Source: Dickeya aquatica (GTDB lineage Bacteria; Pseudomonadota; Gammaproteobacteria; Enterobacterales; Enterobacteriaceae). From it: a DNA stretch of 64,000 nucleotides. The stretch lies in assembly GCF_900095885.1 (NCBI RefSeq), contig NZ_LT615367.1:1178001-1242000 (forward strand), read 5' to 3'. A program made the translations under genes and the position numbers. The notes below the pieces were generated by a model. That model made no database searches. It had not been told where the DNA came from and was given only the letters and a program-made list of their open reading frames with translations. Shown in pieces: positions 33,380 through 43,384 of this stretch (positions are counted from its first letter, which is position 1; every line of letters starts with the position of its first letter).

Positions 33380-34894
33380 ATGACCAAAAGAAATAAGAGT
33401 AAAAAAATAAAAGAACTGTCTTTAGAGTTTCAAACGTTACCGACATTTTCACAGCGATTGATAAGTTACATACATTTTAAAACGGGAGCTGCCGCTGAAC
33501 TTATTTTTACCGTATTACTTGGGGTAATGGCGTATGCCTGCCAGGATAAATTTGATGTTCAGCTTAAGAATGGGAAAACTTTTACATCGCTTTATCTTCT
33601 GTTGTTAGCAAGATCCGGAAGCAGAAAATCAACTGTATTTAAATTGTTGATGGAGCCAATCTATCGACTGGAAAATGCGTTGAAAGATGATTTCCTGCTA
33701 AAGAAGGAGCGCTATGAACTAGAGATTGCATCATGGGAAGTGGAATTTAAAGAGTATAAAAAACAATACAGTAAAGCTATTCGTCAGATAACTGGTGAAA
33801 GCGAAGCACGCAATAAACAGGAGGAATGCTATCTAAGAAAACCAGTTATACCGATAAGAAAGTATCTTACTAAAAATGACACCACAAGTGAGGGACTTAG
33901 AAAGATATTAGCGCAGGGCTCCCCATCGTTGATGCTCGGGTCTGATGAGGCTGGAGGGCCCTTCGACAGTAATCTTTTCCGCAATACACCCGTACTCAAC
34001 TCTCTTTGGGGAGAAGGAAGAATTGCAGACAGCAGGGCTTCACGTGACAGTTACGATGTTGATGATGCACGGCTAACGATGCTGCTGATGATGCAGCCCG
34101 GTTTATTTGATGACTTTCTTGAAAAACAGGGTGAAAAAGCAAGGAATTCAGGATGTTTGGCTCGCTTATTGCCGGTCGACATGGAACAGATCCCTGAATT
34201 GATCTGTATCCCTGATGCTGGTACATGGACTGATGAACCAGGGCTGGAAGAATTTTTTTCTATTGTCACCAAGCATTTGCAGGATGGAATGAGGCGTAGA
34301 GAAAAAAATGAAGAACGTATATTTGTTACTTTTTCTTCTGAGGCACAAAGCATCTGGAGTTTACAGAGTAGACAAATTCAGGAAAAAATAAAAAAAGGAG
34401 GCGAACTACACCATTATGATGATTTTAGTGCTCGATTTATGGAGCATGCTTCACGGATTGCAGCAGTCATGCAAATGTTTATTACACCTGACTCACCAGT
34501 AATTACGAAGGAAACTTTAACATCATCATTAAAAATAACAGAATTTTTTATTAATCATCTTATCGCTAAGGTTGATTCCACTCGAAAACCTACAAGAGCT
34601 GAAAAGTTGGCATGGTACCTAGAAGACAATCTCGTTAGCAATGGTTCTTACGACTTCAAAAGAAATGATCTTATTAAGAAAGGTCCATATTCCGTAAGGA
34701 GTTCAGAAAACCTGATGCCTACTTTAAAACAACTTGAGTCTGAAGGTGTAGTGCAATTATTCGAAAGAGGAGGGGTTAATTATGTAAAATTTATTGGTTC
34801 AACAATGGAACCGAAAGACTTGGCTGAGAAGACTAACATCCCTATTTTATACTCGGGATCGATAGCGATGAGTAAGCTACCTAACTTCGAATAA
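33380..34894 (+). CDS. YfjI/DUF3987-family protein (P4-type element)
   Basis: A 504-residue protein of the YfjI (DUF3987) family, common in P4/CP4-like elements and thought to be replication-related. A P-loop-like sequence LLLARSGSRKSTVFKLL is visible near residue 75, a further conserved block LMLGSDEAGGPFDSNLF (residue ~190) resembles a Walker B region, and the C-terminal ~100 residues look like a winged-helix (YDFKRNDLIKKGPYSVRSS). The ATG at 33380 has AAAGGG upstream. AT-rich codon use distinguishes it from the backbone. Biochemical role not established; a helicase-like ATPase is an inference. Confidence 0.7.
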   Translation: MTKRNKSKKIKELSLEFQTLPTFSQRLISYIHFKTGAAAELIFTVLLGVMAYACQDKFDVQLKNGKTFTSLYLLLLARSGSRKSTVFKLLMEPIYRLENALKDDFLLKKERYELEIASWEVEFKEYKKQYSKAIRQITGESEARNKQEECYLRKPVIPIRKYLTKNDTTSEGLRKILAQGSPSLMLGSDEAGGPFDSNLFRNTPVLNSLWGEGRIADSRASRDSYDVDDARLTMLLMMQPGLFDDFLEKQGEKARNSGCLARLLPVDMEQIPELICIPDAGTWTDEPGLEEFFSIVTKHLQDGMRRREKNEERIFVTFSSEAQSIWSLQSRQIQEKIKKGGELHHYDDFSARFMEHASRIAAVMQMFITPDSPVITKETLTSSLKITEFFINHLIAKVDSTRKPTRAEKLAWYLEDNLVSNGSYDFKRNDLIKKGPYSVRSSENLMPTLKQLESEGVVQLFERGGVNYVKFIGSTMEPKDLAEKTNIPILYSGSIAMSKLPNFE

Positions 34895-35083
34895 CTTCAG
34901 AGCAATTAAAATCTGTCTGGTTAATATTTTTTTTTGACCTTAAGCACAGTGACACAGCGGATTCAGGTTAAATTACTAGTGAGGACAACCAATGGATTTT
35001 AACTGGTATATGTAATATATCTCAGTGGTTATTCTATATCCTACACCTGTACATCCCCCTATAGGGAGTATATCCAACATCAC

Positions 35084-35107
35084 ATGGGTAGCGTGAGGGC
35101 TACCCAT
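35084..35107 (+). other. Perfect hairpin upstream of the YagK/YfjJ-like gene
   Basis: 9-bp arms ATGGGTAGC/GCTACCCAT with a 6-base loop, 37 bases before the start codon at 35145. It could be an attenuator or a protein-binding hairpin in the leader. The 250-base gap 34895-35144 has no gene. Confidence 0.5.
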
Positions 35108-35144
35108 TATCCAAATATTAATATTTACAAACTTAAGGATTATT

Positions 35145-35843
35145 ATGAATTCGCAGTATAAGCTTAGCAATGCAGAGATTGATGACTTGGTAGAAATAGC
35201 CTCCAGAAAGTATAGATCACCCATTGACCTCAATATTCTCAATTCACTGCTTGAAATGGTCTACGACACGCTGGAGCTGCATAACCGGATACTGGCTATT
35301 CGTACTGACACGAGGTTCGCTCTGTCTCATGTACCGGGAGAGCCTGATCTACCAATATGCTTCCAGCGCGATGATACGCAGGCAATCACTCGCTTCTTCG
35401 AGTCACTGAAAAGTCAGTTACGGGCGGATCATAACCGGTCCAGAAGACCGGGAGATCCGACATTACCATCTTATGGATGGTGTAGAGAACGAGATACAAG
35501 CGTACACCCGCATTATCACCTTGTGTTGTTGTTCAATGCCGATGTCTATGGGTATTTGGGTAATTACCAGGACCCCGATGCTGACAATATGGCTACCCGA
35601 ATACAGAAAGCTTGGTGCAGTGCTCTAGGGCTTGATTACCCTGATTACGCAACATTAGCTGAATTCCCACCAAATGCTGTTTATAGGTTTAGCCGATTCG
35701 ACGCCTTGGATCGTAGCCCAGTCTACTGGGGTTTCCTAATTCGACTGGCGTATCTGGCGAAAACCAGGACCAAGGATACCTACAGCGTTTACCGCAACTT
35801 TGGCACAAGCCAGTGCTCATGCTTAGGTGGATTAGGTCGTTAA
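35145..35843 (+). CDS. YagK/YfjJ-type (inovirus Gp2-like) protein with HUH-like motif
   Basis: A 232-residue protein with the YagK/YfjJ C-terminal domain found in cryptic prophages and P4-like elements and related to inovirus replication proteins. A motif HPHYHLVLLF near residue 125 matches the two-histidine metal site (H-hydrophobic-H) of HUH nickases. A Tyr-rich region follows (YGYLGNYQDP). AAGGA precedes the ATG. Immediately downstream are a strong hairpin and a perfect 36-bp palindrome, the kind of DNA such initiators nick or bind. Rolling-circle-type initiation at the excised island is the inference; catalytic Tyr not assigned. Confidence 0.68.
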   Translation: MNSQYKLSNAEIDDLVEIASRKYRSPIDLNILNSLLEMVYDTLELHNRILAIRTDTRFALSHVPGEPDLPICFQRDDTQAITRFFESLKSQLRADHNRSRRPGDPTLPSYGWCRERDTSVHPHYHLVLLFNADVYGYLGNYQDPDADNMATRIQKAWCSALGLDYPDYATLAEFPPNAVYRFSRFDALDRSPVYWGFLIRLAYLAKTRTKDTYSVYRNFGTSQCSCLGGLGR

Positions 35844-35849
35844 TGGTTC

Positions 35850-35877
35850 CTCGGGTAGGGGCTGATGCCCCACCGAG
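35850..35877 (+). other. GC-rich hairpin after the YagK/YfjJ-like gene
   Basis: Stem with outer arms CTCGG/CCGAG and inner arms GGGGC/GCCCC around a TGAT loop, 6 bases after the stop codon. No T tract, so either a factor-dependent end or part of an origin region with the palindrome 58 bases on. Confidence 0.6.
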
Positions 35878-35934
35878 ACATTAACATAATGGTTACATTT
35901 CGAAGTAAAAAATTCGATATTGTGCCTCGGTACC

Positions 35935-35970
35935 CTGCTACAACCTGCTACATGTAGCAGGTTGTAGCAG
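35935..35970. repeat. Perfect 36-bp palindrome
   Basis: Every base of 35935-35970 pairs with its mirror position (18-bp arms, no spacer; centre CATG at 35951-35954). Each arm itself contains the near-repeat CTGCTACAA/CTGCTACAT. Such a perfect cruciform-capable site is rare and lies between a replication-initiator-like gene and ietA. Candidate origin, nick site or binding site for a dimeric protein. Confidence 0.9.
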
Positions 35971-36406
35971 CCCTCAGAGAGCGGGACATACATTTTTGGG
36001 CTAATAGCTACGGGTATGCCACTGTCTAAGAGCTAAGTTCCGTATTGATGATTGCAGCATTTAAGCTGGCAACGTCCCCCCTTGATTAAGGATAGCGTTG
36101 CATCGACCCGTTGAACTCACAGCACGAAGCGGCCTACTTGAGAGTCGCGAGGTCTGCCAAGAGCGAGCAGCAGAAGTTGGAAGAGATAACGCCAGCGATT
36201 AAAGATGACCACTTGGCTTATGGCGATTCAGTGCGCCATGATTCAGAAGGTGAGCACTACTGTAATTTTAAAATCCCTGCGGGGAGCGAGCTTGTTCTAG
36301 CACTCCATGGAAGCATGAGAGCCTAGATTGAAGGGTTGACCAGATATGTGTTTGCCAGCTCTGTTCGGCTTGATAAACTAGACTCTGTAGTAATGTGAGG
36401 TAAACA

Positions 36407-37378
36407 ATGGCCAGAGCCGACTTAGTGCTGAATTTAGTAGAAATGGGGATAAAGGGGGACCTGCCTCGTTTCAAAATTACCGCAGAGGCGATAGCTGCGG
36501 AGGCCACGGCACGCCACCAGTATCAGCTGGCGGACAAGTTAAAAAATATTCTTACTAGTTCAGGTTCGGGTGAGACACGTCGCTACACCTACGATAATGA
36601 TCTACAGAATGCGTTCTATGAAATTCAACCGCGCAAAATTATTGATGACTTGATTGTTCCTGAATCAGTTATCACCCAGTTTATGGAGCTTATTGAAGAG
36701 CACGCACGCCGAGATGTTCTGCGGTCTTATAATCTTGAACCCCGACATAAACTTCTTCTTTCGGGCCCTCCTGGTAATGGTAAAACCTCTATTGCCGAGG
36801 CTCTTGCAAATCATCTTTCTCTACCGTTCTTCACGGTTAAATATGAAGGCATAATTAATCGTTATCTCGGCGAGACAGCGCAGCAGATTGATAAATTATT
36901 TGAGTTTGTGAAAACTCAGCGTTGCGTTCTCTTTTTTGATGAGTTTGACGCCATCGGAAAAGAGCGCGAAGATGCAAATGACAATGGTGAAATGAAGCGT
37001 GTGGTGAACTCGCTGCTTAAGCAGATTGATTTATTACCTAGTCATGTTGTGGTCGTGGGGGCTACAAACCATGAATCAATGCTCGATAAAGCCATTTGGC
37101 GCAGATTTCAGTTACAGATAACAGTGCCCGCCCCAACACAGCGTATGGCAATGAAATGGTTCGAAGAATTTGAAAAACGGGTCGGCCACTCTCTGGGACT
37201 GGCTCCTTCAACCCTTGCCAGAAAACTGTCAGGACTGAGCTTTGCCGAACTCGAAGAATTTGCTCTCGACGTGCAACGTAAATACGTGCTCGGCCTCCCC
37301 ACAAGTAAAAATAAGCTAAAGGATATTTCCGCTCATTGCCTCAAATACTGGACGGATAGATATCGGCAGGAAAATTAA
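36407..37378 (+). CDS. ietA: AAA+ ATPase of an IetAS-type defence pair
   Basis: A 323-residue AAA+ ATPase. The Walker A motif is SGPPGNGKTS (Lys126), the Walker B VLFFDEFDAIG (Asp178, Glu179), and sensor-1 VVVVGATNHE, with an arginine-rich AIWRRFQ finger. The N-terminal ~90 residues form a separate adaptor-like region. It precedes a subtilisin-like protease gene by 21 bases. This AAA ATPase plus S8 protease pair corresponds to the IetAS systems reported to protect against phages and earlier linked to plasmid incompatibility in Agrobacterium. By analogy, the ATPase would sense or present a target and control the protease. GAGG lies before the ATG. Confidence 0.78.
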   Translation: MARADLVLNLVEMGIKGDLPRFKITAEAIAAEATARHQYQLADKLKNILTSSGSGETRRYTYDNDLQNAFYEIQPRKIIDDLIVPESVITQFMELIEEHARRDVLRSYNLEPRHKLLLSGPPGNGKTSIAEALANHLSLPFFTVKYEGIINRYLGETAQQIDKLFEFVKTQRCVLFFDEFDAIGKEREDANDNGEMKRVVNSLLKQIDLLPSHVVVVGATNHESMLDKAIWRRFQLQITVPAPTQRMAMKWFEEFEKRVGHSLGLAPSTLARKLSGLSFAELEEFALDVQRKYVLGLPTSKNKLKDISAHCLKYWTDRYRQEN

Positions 37379-37399
37379 TTCACATAAAAGGAACGTGAA

Positions 37400-40000
37400 G
37401 TGGCGAAGAACCCTCTACTCATATTTACTACACCGAAAGCAGTCAATAAGAGGGACGACCTTCCGCCCTTTGTATCATCGATTCAATCACCACCCTTTAA
37501 TATTCAGGCCGATCGGGTAATACCCAAGGTGGAGAGGCTCGAACGTAAATTTGCGGAATACATTGAGTTTGCCGATACTGCCGAGGGGTTCCTCCCAGAA
37601 AAAGTCCTCGTTCTAGAAGTTGCGGGTGAAATTCAGGGCGTTGCTAATGCGCTTGCCCGCGTTAAAGGTTTTGAATACCTATCCTCATCCCTGCTCGAAA
37701 AATCTTTTGATAGCGAAGATTATTATACGCTAAGCAACAGCAGACGGACGCCCACTTCCAAAAATGCTTACCTCACCATGAGTAATCAGGCTGGGTTGAG
37801 CCGACTTTTGGCATTGTGGCGCGAATATCAGAGAACCCGTACCGTTGAACGTGGCTATGGAGCCCTGAAAGAGGTATTTAACAGGCTGATTGATATTAGG
37901 TTCTGGGATACACGCGACAGGCTGGAGGCAACGTCGGTTGTGGAAAATTGGCAGGCCCTCGTAGAGGATGCTGCGGCTGGATATGACGCTCCTGTGCCAT
38001 TTGAAATCGAACTCTGGTACAGGGCATTACCCGCAGAGCAGGCCAGAGCGGAAACGCGGATAAGACGCCTTATTGCCCAGGCAGGTGGAAGCATCACCGG
38101 AGGATGTCTCCATAAGGGGATCAGCTATCACGCACTTGTTGGTCAGTTGCCGATCAGCAGGGTTGAGCAGGTGCTGGCCGATGGAGCTGGAATTCTGGAA
38201 CTCATGCGCTGTGACGATGTTATGTATTTCAGGCCACTCGGACAATGCGCAATCCTAGTGAACAGCGAGAATACGGTTGCCAATGAGGGGTTGCCGTTCG
38301 GTCATCAGTCCATGCCAGATCCCTATGCCAGTCCAGTGATTGCTTTACTTGATGGGCTCCCGCTTGAGAATCATCAGGCGTTGAGTGGTAGACTCGAAAT
38401 TGATGACCCTGATGATTTTGAGGCACTTTATGATGTACCTTCCCACCAGAGCCATGGGACTTCAATGGCTTCATTGATTGTACACGGCGATTTGTCCGAT
38501 CCCGAAGAGCCTCCGCTTCGACGTCGCATTCATGTCAGGCCTATCATGGCACCTGGTAGCACAGGATTTAACGGAAGCGTTAGAGAGCAGATACCGACTC
38601 ACTATCTTCCAGCTGATCTGATTCATCGGGCCGTAGTCAGAATGAAAAGAGGTGAAAACGGCCACCCCCCTACCGCTCCAGATGTGTCGGTCATTAACCT
38701 GTCCGTGGGCGATCCCTGCAGAATGTTTGACGCGCATATCAGTCCGTGGGCGCGAATGCTTGACTGGCTTTCTGTCGAGTTTCAGGTACTTTTTGTCGTT
38801 AGTGCGGGTAATTCTGGAATGCAGTTAGTTCTGGATAATGTTGCAGGGGACGACTTTAGTGCACTTACGCCTGATGAGCTAGAAGAACATGCCCTTAAAG
38901 CCATTGCATTACAGCGTCCGCTGCGACGTTTACTGTCGCCAGCTGAGTCAATCAACGCTCTGACCGTTGGTGCAACGCATCACGACGGCTATACCGGTGC
39001 AATACCGACAAATCAGGTCGATATTTTTAGAACACAGGGGATGTTCTCCCCTATCAACCCTGTTGCGCTCGGCAGGCGTAAATCGGTCAAACCCGAAATT
39101 CATATGCCTGGCGGCAGACAGACCTATATAAATAAAACCATTACAGCCCGTGATCCTGTCAGACTGGTTATATCTCAGACGCCCCGCTTCGGACCTGGGC
39201 TTCAGTCCGCCATGCCTGGAGTTGGAGGGGCGATTAATCAGTATGGATTTACATCGGGCACAAGTAATGCGGCAGCGCTGGCAACCCGCAGGCTTGCCAT
39301 GCTTCATGAAACGCTTCAGGAAATGAAAGAACTTGGCTATGGGGAGGCGCTCTCTAAAGCCCCTGATGCTTTGATACTTAAGGCCATGTTGATCCATGGC
39401 GCTGAACATAATGTGCTGTCAAGACAGCTTATCAGCCGCCATCTTGACGTAAACGGCAGTCGGACATTCAAGTCCGACCTTAACCAATATTTGGGTTTTG
39501 GCCGGGTGAATGAACGCCGTATTCATTTCTGCCATGACAACCAGGCTACTCTGCTGTACACCAACGTCATCGAGGGTGAAAAGGCACAGGATTTCTTCTT
39601 ACCACTTCCCCCGAGTCTGGCTGCGAGGACCGTCAACCGTCGACTCATTGTGACGGTGGCTTGGTTCTCACCAGTAAATTATGGTCATAAAGACTACCGT
39701 GGTGCTCAGCTGTGGGCTAGTCCTGCTTTTGGCGCTATCGATTTAGATGAATTCGATAACTACCCCTCCCACCTCAAAAATGGTACTGTTTATCATGAGG
39801 TTCGCAGAGGTAATCGTGCATCGGTGTTTACCAGAGGCGATCAGCTTGCCATCCGCATCAACTGTTATGGTCGTGCAGGTATCAAGAAACTCCGGGTGCC
39901 TTATGTTGTGATCGCGACGTTGGATACGCCGGGAGTTGCGCTACCCGTCTATGAAGAAGTCCGCGCGGCGTTGCAGATTGCAGCGCGGCAGAACGTATAA
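37400..40000 (+). CDS. ietS: Subtilisin-like (S8) serine protease of an IetAS-type defence pair
   Basis: An 866-residue S8-family peptidase with a ~300-residue N-terminal extension, a catalytic domain and a ~200-residue C-terminal part. The triad is in the classical order: Asp318 (VIALLDGLP), His352 (HQSHGTSMA) and Ser622 (GFTSGTSNAAALA), with oxyanion Asn471 (VVSAGNSGM). No signal peptide, so it acts in the cytoplasm. GTG start with AAGGA 7 bases upstream, 21 bases after the ATPase gene. Presumably held inactive until the ATPase partner detects infection, then cleaves host or phage proteins; the mechanism is not visible in the sequence. Confidence 0.8.
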   Translation: MAKNPLLIFTTPKAVNKRDDLPPFVSSIQSPPFNIQADRVIPKVERLERKFAEYIEFADTAEGFLPEKVLVLEVAGEIQGVANALARVKGFEYLSSSLLEKSFDSEDYYTLSNSRRTPTSKNAYLTMSNQAGLSRLLALWREYQRTRTVERGYGALKEVFNRLIDIRFWDTRDRLEATSVVENWQALVEDAAAGYDAPVPFEIELWYRALPAEQARAETRIRRLIAQAGGSITGGCLHKGISYHALVGQLPISRVEQVLADGAGILELMRCDDVMYFRPLGQCAILVNSENTVANEGLPFGHQSMPDPYASPVIALLDGLPLENHQALSGRLEIDDPDDFEALYDVPSHQSHGTSMASLIVHGDLSDPEEPPLRRRIHVRPIMAPGSTGFNGSVREQIPTHYLPADLIHRAVVRMKRGENGHPPTAPDVSVINLSVGDPCRMFDAHISPWARMLDWLSVEFQVLFVVSAGNSGMQLVLDNVAGDDFSALTPDELEEHALKAIALQRPLRRLLSPAESINALTVGATHHDGYTGAIPTNQVDIFRTQGMFSPINPVALGRRKSVKPEIHMPGGRQTYINKTITARDPVRLVISQTPRFGPGLQSAMPGVGGAINQYGFTSGTSNAAALATRRLAMLHETLQEMKELGYGEALSKAPDALILKAMLIHGAEHNVLSRQLISRHLDVNGSRTFKSDLNQYLGFGRVNERRIHFCHDNQATLLYTNVIEGEKAQDFFLPLPPSLAARTVNRRLIVTVAWFSPVNYGHKDYRGAQLWASPAFGAIDLDEFDNYPSHLKNGTVYHEVRRGNRASVFTRGDQLAIRINCYGRAGIKKLRVPYVVIATLDTPGVALPVYEEVRAALQIAARQNV

Positions 40001-40054
40001 TTATTGGTAATACCGAGAGAATGTCGTGGTTATCACAGAATGAGTCGGAGGGCA

Positions 40055-40092
40055 GTTGAGCGCAAAGCCATAACGGTTTCTTTGCGCTCAAC
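40055..40092. terminator. Hairpin between ietS and hsdR
   Basis: Perfect 13-bp arms GTTGAGCGCAAAG/CTTTGCGCTCAAC with a 12-base loop, between the convergent ietS and hsdR genes. No U tract on either strand, but position suggests a bidirectional transcription barrier or message-stabilising end. Confidence 0.55.
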
Positions 40093-40249
40093 TCCAGGCA
40101 TGAACATTATGAGCCTTGACCTGCCCCCTCTAATTAATGCAATGCGGACTTAGCAATGCCCGCTCCTGGCACAAAGCAGCCTGTCAGCTTAGGTCAAGCT
40201 CTGTACCGTAACAGTGCCAGGATCAGGTCTGAGCTAACTCAATTGAACC

Positions 40250-43200
40250 TCAAACTGTCCAACTATTCGAAACGACTTCAGCCTGCTTCAGTATCAGCTC
40301 AACTGCATAAGGTGTTTTATCCGGCGGATACTTGTACTTACGCAGCGTCTGACGCACCAGAATGCGTAACCGCGCGCGCACGCTTTCTCGTACCTGCCAG
40401 TCTACAGTTGTGGATTGACGCAATTTTAACGTGACTTCGATAGCCAGTTTCTTAAGGACGTCATCACCCAGCTCTCGTACCGCGCTTTCGTTTTCCGCCA
40501 GTGCATCGTAGAACGCGATTTCGTCCGGGTTTAGCCCCAGCGCTTCATCACGCGCCATTGCTTCCTGAAACTCTTTTGCCATCTGGATCAGTTCTTCAAT
40601 CACCTGCGCGGTTTCAATGGCGCGGTTATTGTATTTGAGCAGCACGGCTTTCAGACGATCTGAGTATTTCTTCTCCTGCACCACGTTGTTTTTGGTGCGG
40701 GCATGAATGCCATCGTTCAGCAGTTTCTCCAGCAACTCCACTGCCAGATTGCGCTGCGGCAATTCGCGCACTTCTTCCAGAAACTCGTCTGACAACAATC
40801 CGATATTCGGCTTATCCAAACCTGCCAGCGCAAACACATCATCCACGCCCGTCGCAATAATGGCGTTATCGAGGATTTTGCCAAGCAACGTGTTTTTCTC
40901 TGACTGGCTGAATTTTTTGTCGGTTGTCGTCAGCTTGATGATCGCTACTTTCACCGCCGACAAAAACGCGATCTCTTTTTGCAAGGGTTTGGCTTCATCT
41001 AACGTACTGCACAGTGACCAGGCTTTGTTCATCGCCAGCACGACATCGAAAAAGCGCTTCTTACCATCATCGAGGCCCAGCACATAATCTGCGGCTTTGA
41101 GTAAAAACTGTTGGGGCACCTCTGCAAAACCGGTGTAATCAAACCCGGCGGCGGTTGGTGTTTTAGCAAACATTCCATGAATCACATCCAGTTTTTCAAG
41201 CAGGATGGCGAACGCTTCATGGGCATCGACAGTCGTCTGCCCTTTACCTTTTGAATCGGTATAGGTTTTCAACGCCTGTTTCAGTTCATTGGCGATTCCA
41301 ATGTAATCCACCACTAAACCGCCCGGTTTATCCTTGAAGACGCGGTTGACGCGCGCAATAGCCTGCATCAGGTTATGCCCGCGCATCGGTTTATCGATGT
41401 ACATCGTATGACAACATGGCGCATCAAACCCGGTAAGCCACATATCGCGCACAATCACCAGTTTCAACGGGTCGTTGAGATCTTTAAAGCGCGCTTCAAG
41501 GCGTTTTTTGGTCTGCTTATTGTAGATGTGCGGCTGAAGGAATTTATTATCGGAGGCTGAGCCGGTCATGATGATTTTGATTTCACCTTTCTCGACGTCA
41601 TCACTGTGCCACTCCGGGCGTAGAGCCACCAGCGCATCATACAGCTTCACGCAGATCTCTCGGCTCATGGCAACAATCATTGCTTTGCCATTCATTGTGG
41701 CATTACGTGCCTCAAAATGCTGAACTAGATCGGCGGCCACCTGATTGATACGCGGTTCAGAACCGACCAGTTTTTCCAGACGGCTCCAGTCGCTTTTGGT
41801 TTTCTCTTTCTGATCGGTCTCTTCATCTTCGACCAGCTCATCCACTTGTTCTGACAGAGTTTCCAGCTCTTCGTGGTTGAGGTCGAGTTTTGCCAGGCGC
41901 GATTCATAGTAGATAGGCACGGTTGCGCCGTCTTCCACTGCATCCTGAATATCGTAGATAGAGACGTAATCACCAAACACCGCGCGGGTGTCTTTGTCTT
42001 CGGAAGAAACCGGTGTTCCGGTAAACCCCATAAACGACGCATTGGGTAACGCATCGCGCATATGTTTGGCGTAACCGTACTTATAAGCGCCGGTTTCCCG
42101 GTCCAGTGTGGCGCTGAGCCCATACTGGCTGCGGTGCGCCTCATCGGAAATGACGACGATATTACTGCGCAGGTTTAGCGCCGGATGAGTTTGTTCACCA
42201 TCCAGCGGGGCAAATTTTTGCACGGTGGTAAAAATAATCCCGCCTGATTCACGGGCGTTGAGCATCTCTCGGAGCTGGTCGCGGTCGTTCGCCTGCAACG
42301 GTTCCTGCTTAAGCAAATCCTGTGCCTGGCAGAAGGTGGCATACAGTTGGCCGTCGAGATCGTTACGGTCAGTCACCACCACGATGGTCGGGTTGTTCAT
42401 TTCCGCTTGTTGCAGCAGTTTCCCGGCGTAACAGCACATCGAAATACTCTTCCCTGAACCCTGCGTGTGCCACACCACGCCTGCTTTTTTACTGCCTGGC
42501 GTGATGTTGCTGCGCAACGGTAAATGTTTACCGGTAGAGGCCACAATTGTCGCTGCCACTGCTTCACGTACGGCATGGAACTGATGATAGGCGGCAATTT
42601 TTTTAATCAGCCGTTTGCCGTCGCTTTCAAACAGGATGAAGTAACGAATGTAGTCGAGCAGAAGTTCGCGGTTAAAGAACCCTTTCACTACAGTTTCAAG
42701 TTGCCACTCAAACAGCGGTTTGTCGTCTTCATTAGACAGCGTTTTCCACGGCAGGAAGCGCTCTTCGTTCGCGGTGAGAGAGCCAATACGGGCGTTGTAG
42801 CCATCGCTGACCACCAGCGCTTCGTTGCAGATAAACAGGTCGCTGAGTTCGTTTTTATAGGTCTGCAACTGGTTAAATGCCGCCCAGATATCGGCATTAG
42901 CATCAATCGGACTTTTCAGCTCAATTACTGCTATGGGCAGACCGTTGATATAGCAGATGACATCCGGGCGACGAATCTGCTTCGTTCCCTGGATGGCTAC
43001 CTGATTCACCACCGTAAAGCGGTTATGCTTCGGATGGTTAAAATCCATCAGCAGCGCTTTATCGTGAATGACTCTGTCATCATGCTTGTACCGCACCGGC
43101 ACGCCGTCGAGCAGCAGGTGATGGAAGGCTTTGTTACTGACGACCAGATCCGGGCTTTGCGCATGGCCGATACGCTGTATCACCTCATCCAGCACGGCAA

Positions 43201-43384
43201 CCGGGAGATGTGGGTTAATCTTTTGCAATTGCTCCAGTAGCACCGGGCGCAAAAACACATCGTGGAACGAAGCACGCAGCGGATGGTTGCCATCTGGCGC
43301 AATATCCGGTCCGTGCAATACTTCCCAGCCCAGTTCAGCAAACCATTGCAGGCTTTGCTGTTCTAAATCGTCTTCGCTCAGCAT
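40250..43384 (-). CDS. hsdR: Type I restriction enzyme subunit R (HsdR)
   Basis: A 1044-residue restriction and translocation subunit. The N-terminal PD-(D/E)xK nuclease is visible in [20 protein letters not shown] (Asp and Glu-x-Lys). The superfamily 2 helicase motor follows: Walker [16 protein letters not shown] box [13 protein letters not shown], motif [12 protein letters not shown] and motif [12 protein letters not shown]. The length is normal for the EcoR124-like class. With HsdM and HsdS it cuts DNA lacking its methylation mark after translocation. It is the last gene of the hsdM-hsdS-nuclease-hsdR operon; its ATG overlaps the preceding stop (TAATG). Confidence 0.93.
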   Translation of the reverse strand: MLSEDDLEQQSLQWFAELGWEVLHGPDIAPDGNHPLRASFHDVFLRPVLLEQLQKINPHLPVAVLDEVIQRIGHAQSPDLVVSNKAFHHLLLDGVPVRYKHDDRVIHDKALLMDFNHPKHNRFTVVNQVAIQGTKQIRRPDVICYINGLPIAVIELKSPIDANADIWAAFNQLQTYKNELSDLFICNEALVVSDGYNARIGSLTANEERFLPWKTLSNEDDKPLFEWQLETVVKGFFNRELLLDYIRYFILFESDGKRLIKKIAAYHQFHAVREAVAATIVASTGKHLPLRSNITPGSKKAGVVWHTQGSGKSISMCCYAGKLLQQAEMNNPTIVVVTDRNDLDGQLYATFCQAQDLLKQEPLQANDRDQLREMLNARESGGIIFTTVQKFAPLDGEQTHPALNLRSNIVVISDEAHRSQYGLSATLDRETGAYKYGYAKHMRDALPNASFMGFTGTPVSSEDKDTRAVFGDYVSIYDIQDAVEDGATVPIYYESRLAKLDLNHEELETLSEQVDELVEDEETDQKEKTKSDWSRLEKLVGSEPRINQVAADLVQHFEARNATMNGKAMIVAMSREICVKLYDALVALRPEWHSDDVEKGEIKIIMTGSASDNKFLQPHIYNKQTKKRLEARFKDLNDPLKLVIVRDMWLTGFDAPCCHTMYIDKPMRGHNLMQAIARVNRVFKDKPGGLVVDYIGIANELKQALKTYTDSKGKGQTTVDAHEAFAILLEKLDVIHGMFAKTPTAAGFDYTGFAEVPQQFLLKAADYVLGLDDGKKRFFDVVLAMNKAWSLCSTLDEAKPLQKEIAFLSAVKVAIIKLTTTDKKFSQSEKNTLLGKILDNAIIATGVDDVFALAGLDKPNIGLLSDEFLEEVRELPQRNLAVELLEKLLNDGIHARTKNNVVQEKKYSDRLKAVLLKYNNRAIETAQVIEELIQMAKEFQEAMARDEALGLNPDEIAFYDALAENESAVRELGDDVLKKLAIEVTLKLRQSTTVDWQVRESVRARLRILVRQTLRKYKYPPDKTPYAVELILKQAEVVSNSWTV

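Noticed and set aside
36111..36326. 71-codon plus-strand frame before ietA
   Set aside because: TTG start, no ribosome site within a sensible distance, no family recognised. It could be a real small gene but I cannot support it.
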